From: Actinomycetospora callitridis
GTDB lineage: Bacteria; Actinomycetota; Actinomycetes; Mycobacteriales; Pseudonocardiaceae
Direction of reading: 5' to 3'
Assembly: GCF_028737265.1 (NCBI RefSeq)
Contig: NZ_JAQZAK010000004.1
Coordinates: forward strand, 1-64,000
Length of the DNA: 64,000 nt
Shown here: piece after piece, positions 42,213-49,129 of the stretch
How positions within the stretch are numbered: position 1 is the first letter of the stretch
Layout of the letters: every line of letters begins with the position of its first letter
The notes under the pieces: model-generated
Databases searched by the model: none
Seen by the model: only the letters and a program-made list of their open reading frames with translations
Told to the model about the DNA's origin: nothing
Translations under genes and position numbers: made by a program

Positions 42213-42234
42213 CGGCGAGGGGCGGCCCTCGCCG
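42213..42234. promoter_or_regulatory. Hairpin between divergent cobD and tenA
   Basis: CGGCGAGG/CCTCGCCG arms with a 6-nt loop. It could be an attenuator or merely GC-rich structure. The B12 and TPP riboswitch core sequences were not found. Confidence 0.3.
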
Positions 42235-42323
42235 ACCTGTCCGCGCGAAGGTGCCCTTCGGTCAGAACCCGGCGCGCCAGCACCTGCCGATGATCCCACC
42301 CGGCCCGTGACAGGGTGATCGCC

Positions 42324-42986
42324 GTGGCCTTCAGCGACGAGCTCTGGAACGCGGGCGCCGGGGTGTACGCCGACGTCCGCGCGCACCCCTTCCTCACCGG
42401 CCTGGCCGACGGGACCCTGCCGCACGCGGCGTTCCGTCACTTCGTCGTGCAGGACGCGCACTACCTGCGCGGGTACGCCCGCGCCCTCGCGCTGCTCGCG
42501 GCGCGCGCCCCGTCCGCGGACGACACGGTGATGTTCAGCGCGCACGCCGCCGGCGCGATCGCGGCCGAGCAGGAGATGCACGCCGAGCTCGCCGGGGCGC
42601 TGGGACTCACCGCGGAGCAGGCGGCCGCCGAGCCGGTCGCGCCCACGACCACCGCCTACACCAGCTACCTGCTCGCGACCTGCCACGGCGGCTCGTTCGC
42701 CGAGGGCCTGGGCGCGGTGCTCCCGTGCTACTGGGTCTACGCGAAGGTCGGCGAGGCGCTGCTCGGGGCCGGCTCCCCCGACCCGCTCTACGCCCGCTGG
42801 ATCGCGATGTACGGCGGCGAGGAGTTCCAGGCCGTCGTCGACGCCGTGCTGGCGCTGACCGACCGGATCGGGCCGACCCTCGCCGACACCGAGCGCGCAC
42901 GCGTCCGGGAGCACTTCGTGACCACGTGCCGGTACGAGTGGATGTTCTGGGACGCGGCCTGGCGGCAGGAGACCTGGCCGGTCTAG
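42324..42986 (+). CDS. tenA: TenA-family thiaminase II
   Basis: A 220-residue all-helical protein of the TenA branch, which hydrolyses aminopyrimidines for thiamin salvage. HPFLTGLADGTLPHAAFRHFVVQDAHYLRGYARALA has the conserved acidic and Tyr residues, and AVLPCYWVYAKVG carries the Cys nucleophile. YEWMFWDAAWRQETWP closes the domain. Of the two GTGs, 42324 has AGGG eight bases upstream; GTG 42315 is three codons earlier and less well placed. Confidence 0.9.
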   Translation: MAFSDELWNAGAGVYADVRAHPFLTGLADGTLPHAAFRHFVVQDAHYLRGYARALALLAARAPSADDTVMFSAHAAGAIAAEQEMHAELAGALGLTAEQAAAEPVAPTTTAYTSYLLATCHGGSFAEGLGAVLPCYWVYAKVGEALLGAGSPDPLYARWIAMYGGEEFQAVVDAVLALTDRIGPTLADTERARVREHFVTTCRYEWMFWDAAWRQETWPV

Positions 42987-43309
42987 CCGTCCTGACCCGC
43001 GGCGGGCCGCCGCAGCACGAACCGGGTCTCGACGACGTGGGAGGCGCTGGCGGCGGCACCCCCGGGGACGCTCGGCACCAGCGCGTTCTGCGGACCGGCG
43101 AGGGCCACGACCTCCCAGCCCTGGCGCCCCAGCAGGTTCAGCTGCTCGGCGTACACCCGGGCCCAGGCCACGCGGTACGGGCGGAACTCCTCGAGGATCA
43201 GCTCGCCCGCCGGGCCGATGGCGTAGATCTGCCACTCGGCCTCGGCGTCCCGTGCCCCGGAGAGGCCGACCGCCGAGATCTCCAGCGTCGCGTATTCCCA
43301 GGCGGTCAG
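42983..43309 (-). CDS. DUF4177-like small protein, probable CTG start
   Basis: A 108-residue soluble protein. EYATLEISAVG at the start and LNLLGRQGWEVVAL later are typical of DUF4177-like proteins, whose function is unknown. The only reasonable start is a CTG at 43309, since no ATG, GTG or TTG exists near the beginning of the domain. This CTG overlaps the TGA of the preceding membrane-protein gene by four bases (CTGA), the same geometry as ATGA or GTGA couplings elsewhere in this window. The 3' end overlaps the tenA end by 4 bp on opposite strands. Confidence 0.6.
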   Translation of the reverse strand: MTAWEYATLEISAVGLSGARDAEAEWQIYAIGPAGELILEEFRPYRVAWARVYAEQLNLLGRQGWEVVALAGPQNALVPSVPGGAAASASHVVETRFVLRRPAAGQDG

Positions 43310-43680
43310 GATGCCCGCCGTCCCCGCCCGCGGCGGGCCGCCTGCGACGGGTCGAGCGCCACGGTGCGGGCGGCCTCGGTGGCGCGGGCCGTGGCCCGCT
43401 CGGCGCGCGCGGAGCGGGCGCGGCGCAGCGCGGAGATGCGACCCGAGGCCGTCCCGGTGCGGCTGCGTTCCGCGGGCGCCGTGCCGAGCGTCGTCACCGT
43501 GCGGCCCGACGGGGACGGCGGGGTGTCCCCGGTGAGCACGAAGCCCGCGATCTTGACCAGGACGCCGGCCACGATGAGCGCGGGCCCGACCACGAGGGCG
43601 CCGGGCATGCCCGTCGCGAGCACGACGATCCCGGCCCCGAGGAGGACCAGACCACCGAGCAGGAGGAGAGCGGACCGCAC
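43306..43680 (-). CDS. Two-helix membrane protein
   Basis: A 124-residue protein. Two hydrophobic segments (about 4-22, and 26-50) form an N-terminal hairpin, followed by a long basic C-terminus (RISALRRARSARAERATARATEAAR) ending in RRGRGRRAS. It probably sits in the membrane with a cytoplasmic basic tail. No family was recognised. It precedes the DUF4177-like gene in a coupled pair. Confidence 0.6.
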   Translation of the reverse strand: MRSALLLLGGLVLLGAGIVVLATGMPGALVVGPALIVAGVLVKIAGFVLTGDTPPSPSGRTVTTLGTAPAERSRTGTASGRISALRRARSARAERATARATEAARTVALDPSQAARRGRGRRAS

Positions 43681-43806
43681 AGAACCACGCTACGTGGTCG
43701 AATCCGCCCGAGCAGTACACCGATCGGTGCAATCGCCCCGGGCGAGGCGACGATGACCATTGCGCGCCGGGGTCGTAGGGTGCACCGAACGCGCCAGGGA
43801 GGGCAC

Positions 43807-44046
43807 ATGAGGGAGTTCGCGGTCCGGTACGTCAACGGCCCCTTGCAGGGGGTCGGGGAGATCACGCAGCCGGACGAGGCCGGAGACCAGCCGCCGCTGG
43901 TCCAGCGCATCCCGCTCCCGAGCTCCGAGCACGGGGTGCGGCGCACGATCTCGGACGTCGTCGGCAACCAGCAGCACGCGATCTACGAGCGGACCGGGCA
44001 CAACGACGCCGGCGAGTGGGAGTTCACGCTCGTCCGCGTCGAGTAG
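43807..44046 (+). CDS. Small conserved-looking hypothetical protein
   Basis: A 79-residue soluble protein: an N-terminal strand pattern MREFAVRYVNGPLQGV, then a proline-rich link and a C-terminal strand IYERTGHNDAGEWEFTLVRVE. Gly and Asp are placed as in small beta-barrels. There is no family I can name. The ATG at 43807 follows GGGAGGGCAC, a good ribosome-binding site. The codon usage is that of a real gene. Confidence 0.6.
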   Translation: MREFAVRYVNGPLQGVGEITQPDEAGDQPPLVQRIPLPSSEHGVRRTISDVVGNQQHAIYERTGHNDAGEWEFTLVRVE

Positions 44047-44104
44047 GCAGACCCCACCGGGACGGCCCGGGACAGGAGAGGGCGTCGAGGTCCAGAATCG
44101 CCCC

Positions 44105-44659
44105 GTGGCCGCCGACCGCTCCTCCCCCAGCACCGCCACCTCGCTCTCGCTGCGCCCGGCCGAGGCCGGAGACGCCGAGCGGGTGGGTGCGATCTTCGCG
44201 GGCTACGTCCTGCACTCGATCGCGACGTTCGTCGAGACCCCGCCGACCGACGAGATGTGGCGCGAGCGCATCGCCGAGGCCCGGTCCGCGGGGCTGCCGT
44301 TCCTCGTCGCCGTGGTCGACGGCGCCGTCGAGGGCTTCGCGCACGTCACCCGGTTCCGGCCGCACGCGGCCTACCGCTACACGGTCGAGGACTCGATCTA
44401 CATCGCGCCGGAGGCCTCCGGGCGGGGCGTGGGCTCCCGCCTGCTGGCGGGGGTGCTGGACGGTCTGCGGGGCACCGAGGTGCGCCAGGTGGTCGCGGTG
44501 ATCGCCGCGCTCGCCGGGTCGCAGCACGACACCCCGTCCATCGTGCTGCACCGCCGGCTGGGGTTCGTCGAGGTGGGCCGCATGCCGTCGGTGGGCTACA
44601 AGAACGGCCAGTGGGCCGACACCGTGCTCATGCAGGCCGACCTGCGTCCCGACGGCTGA
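44105..44659 (+). CDS. GNAT acetyltransferase (phosphinothricin-acetyltransferase-like)
   Basis: A 184-residue N-acetyltransferase. LRPAEAGDAERVGAIFAGYV opens the fold, and the acetyl-CoA site is YIAPEASGRGVGSRLLAGVLD (R/Q-x-x-G-x-G/A). VEDSIYIAPEASGRG and FVETPPTDEMWRERI are typical of the Pat/Bar-like branch, and HRRLGFVEVGRMPSVGYKNGQWADTVLM is the acceptor region. Some members acetylate phosphinothricin, methionine sulfoximine or related amines. The start is GTG at 44105. Confidence 0.9.
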   Translation: MAADRSSPSTATSLSLRPAEAGDAERVGAIFAGYVLHSIATFVETPPTDEMWRERIAEARSAGLPFLVAVVDGAVEGFAHVTRFRPHAAYRYTVEDSIYIAPEASGRGVGSRLLAGVLDGLRGTEVRQVVAVIAALAGSQHDTPSIVLHRRLGFVEVGRMPSVGYKNGQWADTVLMQADLRPDG

Positions 44660-44665
44660 GACCCC

Positions 44666-44722
44666 GGACGCGCTGGCAGGCCCCGGCCGCGCTGACAGGT
44701 CCCGAGCGCGCTGGCAGGCCCC
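44666..44722. repeat. Three 19-bp tandem repeats after the GNAT stop codon
   Basis: Units GGACGCGCTGGCAGGCCCC, GGCCGCGCTGACAGGTCCC and GAGCGCGCTGGCAGGCCCC begin 7 bp after the stop. A fourth, partial unit follows. Confidence 0.9.
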
Positions 44723-44733
44723 GGACACGCGAA

Positions 44734-44764
44734 CGGGCCGCCCCGCGCGGTGCGGGACGGCCCG
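44734..44764. terminator. Hairpin terminator downstream of the GNAT gene
   Basis: A 13-bp stem with one C-A mismatch and a 5-nt loop. It lies between the GNAT gene and the oppositely oriented small membrane protein gene, so it may serve both. Confidence 0.7.
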
Positions 44765-44787
44765 TCGGAGCGTGATCGGGGAGCGGC

Positions 44788-44907
44788 TCAGGCCTCCGCG
44801 GCCACGGAGCGACGGCCCCAGTTCCGCTGGGCGTGCCGGGCGAGGGCCGAAGCCACCCCGACGCCCGCTCCCGCACTCACGATCATGCCGATGAACACTG
44901 CCGCCAT
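44788..44907 (-). CDS. Tiny membrane protein (39 residues)
   Basis: A short frame with a very strong ribosome-binding site, AGGAGGAG, placed 5 bp before the ATG at 44907. The product has a hydrophobic N-terminal half (MAAVFIGMIVSAGAGVGVASAL) and a basic C-terminus (ARHAQRNWGRRSVAAEA). This looks like a single-pass small membrane protein. It shares its downstream hairpin with the GNAT gene. No family was recognised. Confidence 0.6.
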   Translation of the reverse strand: MAAVFIGMIVSAGAGVGVASALARHAQRNWGRRSVAAEA

Positions 44908-45311
44908 GACGGCTCCTCCTCACCACGTGCACGCGTCCTGGCCGGTGACCGGATCCGGTTGATCCGAGCGGTCCGCGGACGCTTGCGAAACGTCGGGCGC
45001 TGTCTGCACCCGTTCTGTAGGACGCGTCGGGCCCGGGGTGTGTTCCACGGCGTCGGCGACACGGCGAATGACCCCACTCACAGCGACGGCACCGTTTCAC
45101 CGTGTGGGGTCGACCTCCATTCAGTAGTGTCCGGTGACCACGAGAAGTAAACGGACGTTAACGACCTTCGGGGTTGTTTCCGTCAAATCGGACAGAATGC
45201 GTTCCCTGTCGGGGCAGCCGGGCCGGCGACGGTCCGGCCGGAGGACGCGGGACGTTTCCGACGGCGCTCCGGCGTGCCGTCGGGAGCTTCCGCGTCATGA
45301 GGGGAGACCAC
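44908..45311. other. Long leader/intergenic region before the MFS gene
   Basis: Four hundred bases hold no gene. The part from 44990 to 45190 is less GC-rich than the surroundings and includes ACGTTAACG (with the palindrome GTTAAC) near 45155 and A/T-rich words near 45145-45190, where promoters are likely. No riboswitch fold was recognised. Confidence 0.45.
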
Positions 45312-46736
45312 ATGACGACGACCGATCCCGGCGGGGGCGGCGGGGTGCCCGACACCCCCGAGAACATCACCGTCACCGACGACGCCACGATGAAGCGCGC
45401 CGTCGGCGCGGCGGCGGTCGGCAACATCACCGAATGGTTCGATTTCGGCGTCTACGCCTACCTGGCGACGACGATCGAGGAGAACTTCTTCCCGCCCGAC
45501 AACCCCACGCTCGCGCAGGTCGGGGTGTTCGCCGGCTTCGCGGTGTCGTTCCTCGTCCGGCCGCTCGGCGGGCTGTTCTTCGGGCCGCTGGGCGATCGGA
45601 TCGGGCGGACCAAGGTCCTGTCGATCACGGTCATCATGATGGCGATCGGGACGTTCCTGCTCGGGTTCATCCCGCCGTACGACTCGATCGGGATCTGGGC
45701 GCCGATCCTGCTCGTCCTCTGCCGCGTCGTGCAGGGCTTCTCCACCGGCGGCGAGTACGCCGGCGCGATGACGTTCATCGCCGAGTACTCCCCGGACAAG
45801 CGGCGCGGGTTCTTCGGCAGCTTCCTCGAGTGCGGGACGTTCATCGGCTACGCACTGGGCGCGACCGTCGCGACGGTCATCCCGCTGGTGTCCTCGCCCG
45901 AGTTCGCGTCCACCTGGGCCTGGCGCATCCCGTTCTTCATCGCCCTGCCGCTGGGCGTCGTCGGTGTCTACCTGCGCGTGAAGCTCGAGGAGACCCCGTC
46001 GTTCCAGACGCTGCTCTCGGAGTCCGAGGAACGCGAGGGTCAACAGGCCGGCGCCGGGCTCAAGGAGCTGTTCGGGAAGTACTGGCCCGCGATGCTCGCC
46101 GCCGGCGGACTCGTCGTGGCGTGGAACATCCCGAACTACATGCTCACCAGCTACATGCCGACGTACCTCGAGGACAACGTCGAGGTGGTCGGGGGCACCG
46201 CGATCGACAGCACGACGTCGCAGTGGCTCCAGATCGGGGTGCTCTGGGTGGCCGTGCTCATCATCCCGTTCCTGGGGCGGCTCTCCGACCGCGTCGGCCG
46301 GAAGCCGATCCTGTGGGTGGGATCGATCGGCACGGTCGTGCTCGCCTTCCCGATGATCCTGGTGCTCAAGAGCGGCTCGGTGCCGCTGGTCGGCATCGGC
46401 CTCGCCGTGATGGGCCTGCTGCTGATCCTCTTCTCGGCGACCTGCCCGTCGACGCTGCCGGCGCTGTTCCCCACCGAGATCCGCTACGGCGGGCTGGCGA
46501 TCTCGTTCAACATCTTCGTGTCGGCCTTCGCCGGGACGACGTCGCTGATCATGACGGCCGTCGTGCTCGGGACGGGCTGGGCCTACTGGCCCGCGGTGTA
46601 CCTGGTGTTCGCCGGTGTGGTCGGCGCCGTGGTGCTGCTGTCGTTGCGGGAGACCGCCGGGAAGCCGCTGCCGGGCTCGCACCCGGCCGTGTCGACCGAG
46701 CAGGAGGCCCGGGAGCTGGTCGCGTCCCAGCAGTGA
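45312..46736 (+). CDS. MHS-family (ProP-like) major facilitator transporter
   Basis: A 474-residue protein with twelve transmembrane helices. The MHS branch signatures are AVGNITEWFDFGVYAYLATTI, RPLGGLFFGPLGDRIGRTK and CRVVQGFSTGGEYAGAMTFIAEYSP. GRLSDRVGRKPI lies in the second half. Relatives symport osmolytes such as proline and betaine, or dicarboxylates and aromatic acids; the specific substrate cannot be read from sequence. The ATG at 45312 follows GAGGGGAGACC. An upstream ATG at 45297 is weaker. Confidence 0.9.
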   Translation: MTTTDPGGGGGVPDTPENITVTDDATMKRAVGAAAVGNITEWFDFGVYAYLATTIEENFFPPDNPTLAQVGVFAGFAVSFLVRPLGGLFFGPLGDRIGRTKVLSITVIMMAIGTFLLGFIPPYDSIGIWAPILLVLCRVVQGFSTGGEYAGAMTFIAEYSPDKRRGFFGSFLECGTFIGYALGATVATVIPLVSSPEFASTWAWRIPFFIALPLGVVGVYLRVKLEETPSFQTLLSESEEREGQQAGAGLKELFGKYWPAMLAAGGLVVAWNIPNYMLTSYMPTYLEDNVEVVGGTAIDSTTSQWLQIGVLWVAVLIIPFLGRLSDRVGRKPILWVGSIGTVVLAFPMILVLKSGSVPLVGIGLAVMGLLLILFSATCPSTLPALFPTEIRYGGLAISFNIFVSAFAGTTSLIMTAVVLGTGWAYWPAVYLVFAGVVGAVVLLSLRETAGKPLPGSHPAVSTEQEARELVASQQ

Positions 46737-46783
46737 TGTCACAGCAGTGACGTCGCAGCAGTGACGTCGCAGCAGTGACGTCC
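46728..46783. repeat. Four 14-bp tandem repeats across the MFS stop codon
   Basis: Four units of CAGCAGTGACGTCG (first and last slightly varied). The first supplies the last two codons (Gln-Gln) and the stop of the transporter gene. Confidence 0.95.
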
Positions 46784-46837
46784 CCGATGGTGGTGGCCCG
46801 GGGTGTCGGGCGCGACGATCACGGGCACGATGGCCCC

Positions 46838-48256
46838 GTGTCCGCACCCGACTCCCCCGGCCCCACCGTCTTCGTGCTCTTCGGTGCCACCGGGGATCTG
46901 GCCAAGCGCCTGGTCCTGCCGTCGTTCTTCCGCCTGGTGCAGGAGAAGCTCCTGCCCGACGAGTGGCGCCTGATCGGTAGCGGACGCCGCGAGAAGACCG
47001 ACGACGAGTTCCGCGACGACGTCCGGGCGGCGCTCGAGCAGTTCGGCGGCCTGACGCCCGAGGACGGCCCGTGGGACGAGTTCTCCGCGGGGCTGCGCTT
47101 CGCGGGCGGCGGCTTCACCGCCGACGACCCGGGTCAACTGCTCGACCGCATCGCCGAGGCGCGGGGCGAGATCGGGCAGGACGCCCAGCTCGTGCACTAC
47201 CTCGGCCTGCCGCCGACCACCTTCGGCGACTACACGCGCGCCCTCGGGGCGCACGGGCTGGCCGAGGGTGCCCGCGTGGTCTACGAGAAGCCCTTCGGCA
47301 CGTCGCTGGAGAGCTTCCGGGAGCTCGACCGGGTCGTGCACGAGGTGCTCGACGAGTCGCAGGTGTTCCGGATCGACCACTTCCTCGGCAAGGAGGCCAC
47401 CCAGGAGCTGCGGGCCCTGCGCTTCGCCAACGGCCTGTTCGGCAGCTCCTGGGACCGCCACCACGTCTCGGCCGTGGAGATCGACGTGCCGGAGACGCTC
47501 GACGTCGCCGACCGTGCCGAGTTCTACGACGCCACCGGCGCCGTGCTCGACATGCTCGTCACCCACCTGTTCCAGGTGGCGGCCGAGGTCGCGATGGAGC
47601 CGCCCGCCTCATTCCGCGCCGACGACGTCGCCGCCGCCCGCGACGAGGCCGTGCGCCGGTTCCGCCCGCTGCAGCGCGACGAGGTGGTCCGTGGGCAGTT
47701 CGAGGGCTACCGCGACCTCGAGCACATCGCCGACGACTCGACCACCGAGACCTTCGTCGCCGCCCGCCTCTGGATCGACAGCGACCGCTGGCGCGGGGTG
47801 CCGTTCCTCCTGCGCACCGGCAAGCGGATGGCGGAGAGCCACCAGAAGGTCAACCTGATCTTCCGGGACCCCGACGACGGCCCCGTCGACCCGGACGACC
47901 TGCCGACGCGCGGCAACGTCCTGTGCTTCGACCTCGCCGGTGACGGTGCCCTGGCGCTGTCGATGAACGTCAAGACGCCCGGCGCCTCGATCGACCTGGG
48001 CACGACGTGGACCCAGATCCCGCTCGACGGCCTGTCCGGCGGCGACCCCCTCCCGCCGTACGTGCGCCTGATCCACGACGTGCTCACCGGCGACCGCGCG
48101 CTGTTCACCCGCCCCGACGGCCTCGAGGACGTCTGGATCGCGGCCGCGGAGGTGCTCGACGACCACCGCCGGCCCGAGAGCTACGCCCCGGGCTCCTGGG
48201 GCCCCGAGTCGGCGGTGCGTCTCGCCGACCCCGTCGGCTGGGTGCTGCCGGGCTGA
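46838..48256 (+). CDS. zwf: Glucose-6-phosphate dehydrogenase
   Basis: A 472-residue oxidative pentose phosphate enzyme producing NADPH. VFVLFGATGDLAKRLVLPSFF is the cofactor-binding opening. RIDHFLGKEATQELRALRFAN holds the catalytic His and Lys, and VYEKPFGTSLES and VPFLLRTGKRMAE bind substrate phosphate. The length is normal. The start is GTG at 46838; a longer frame upstream is filler containing the tandem repeats. No pgl, gnd or opcA neighbours are present, so this is an isolated copy that may be an additional isozyme. Confidence 0.92.
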   Translation: MSAPDSPGPTVFVLFGATGDLAKRLVLPSFFRLVQEKLLPDEWRLIGSGRREKTDDEFRDDVRAALEQFGGLTPEDGPWDEFSAGLRFAGGGFTADDPGQLLDRIAEARGEIGQDAQLVHYLGLPPTTFGDYTRALGAHGLAEGARVVYEKPFGTSLESFRELDRVVHEVLDESQVFRIDHFLGKEATQELRALRFANGLFGSSWDRHHVSAVEIDVPETLDVADRAEFYDATGAVLDMLVTHLFQVAAEVAMEPPASFRADDVAAARDEAVRRFRPLQRDEVVRGQFEGYRDLEHIADDSTTETFVAARLWIDSDRWRGVPFLLRTGKRMAESHQKVNLIFRDPDDGPVDPDDLPTRGNVLCFDLAGDGALALSMNVKTPGASIDLGTTWTQIPLDGLSGGDPLPPYVRLIHDVLTGDRALFTRPDGLEDVWIAAAEVLDDHRRPESYAPGSWGPESAVRLADPVGWVLPG

Positions 48257-48257
48257 C

Positions 48258-49031
48258 TCACGGCGCGGGGCGCACCTGCAGCAGGAGATCGGGGTCGATC
48301 GCGAAGTAGCCCGCGAAGGGTGCCGCCTGCGCGCAGAGCAGCGTGAGGGCCAGGGCCATCGCCGTGCCGAGCAGGACGAGGGACACCGCGGCGCGGCGCG
48401 GCCGGTCGGCGTGGACGCAGGCGGTCGCGGCGAGCGTCGTGACCGCGACCAGGAACAGCGCGGTCAGCCGCAGCGGGTCGATGGCCGAGCCGCTGAGCAC
48501 GAGTCGGGTCCGGCGGGCCTCGAGGGCGGCGTCGACGGCCGTGACGAGCCGATCCTCGGCCACGCGCTCGCCCTCGGTCCGCACCGGCAGGGAGAGCACG
48601 ACGTCCTGCACCTGGACGAGCCCGCCGGGCGCGACGCTGATCGTGGCCTGCCCGTCGGCCATCTGCGGCCACTCGACGGCGACGTACTGCTCGATCTGGC
48701 CGCGCAGCAGCGCGCGGACCTGGGGCTGCTGGGCGGGGAACGTGCCCATGAGCAGGTCGATGTCGCGCAGGGCGCTCGCCTCCTGGCTCACGGACGCCGC
48801 GGCGTCGTCACGGTCGGCCCACACGTCGGCGACGAGGAACCCGGTCAGCAGGCCGAAGATGAGGCCCATCGGGGCCAGCAGGCCGGGGCTCAGCGGGCCG
48901 AGCACGTCGCCGTACCCCCACCGCCGCGCCAGGACCAGCACGGCGATGACCAGCGCGCAGGCGATGTAGACCGCGAGGAAGACCGCCGCCGTCAGCAGCG
49001 CCAGGGGGGCGTCCCCCAGCCACGCGATCAT
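48258..49031 (-). CDS. DUF4239 family membrane protein
   Basis: A 257-residue protein with two N-terminal helices (about 10-35 and 50-65) and two C-terminal helices (about 190-240) around a soluble domain of about 120 residues. The arrangement plus FLVADVWADRDDAAASVSQEASALRDI in the soluble part fits DUF4239, which is of unknown function. The ATG at 49031 follows GGGAGGGCCGGGG. The 3' end is 2 bp from the convergent zwf end. Confidence 0.75.
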   Translation of the reverse strand: MIAWLGDAPLALLTAAVFLAVYIACALVIAVLVLARRWGYGDVLGPLSPGLLAPMGLIFGLLTGFLVADVWADRDDAAASVSQEASALRDIDLLMGTFPAQQPQVRALLRGQIEQYVAVEWPQMADGQATISVAPGGLVQVQDVVLSLPVRTEGERVAEDRLVTAVDAALEARRTRLVLSGSAIDPLRLTALFLVAVTTLAATACVHADRPRRAAVSLVLLGTAMALALTLLCAQAAPFAGYFAIDPDLLLQVRPAP

Positions 49032-49078
49032 CCCCGGCCCTCCCCGCGCCCGCCCGTCCCGACCGAGGCAGGAGGCTA

Positions 49079-49120
49079 CGTGAGCGATCCTCGGGCCCAT
49101 AGGCCCGAAGATCGCTCACG
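49079..49120. terminator. Long hairpin with a CATA loop
   Basis: Nineteen-base arms beginning CGTGAGCGATC with one C-A mismatch and the loop CATA. It lies downstream of the CO-dehydrogenase-like gene and upstream of DUF4239. It shares arms and loop with the hairpin at 59346. Confidence 0.8.
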
Positions 49121-49129
49121 CAGTGATCG

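Noticed and set aside
42171..42323. A cobalamin or TPP riboswitch between cobD and tenA
   Set aside because: Neither B12-box nor TPP core words are present; only a simple hairpin is seen.
46728..46783. Tandem repeats as a CRISPR array
   Set aside because: Units are 14 bp, contiguous and without spacers, and no cas genes are near.
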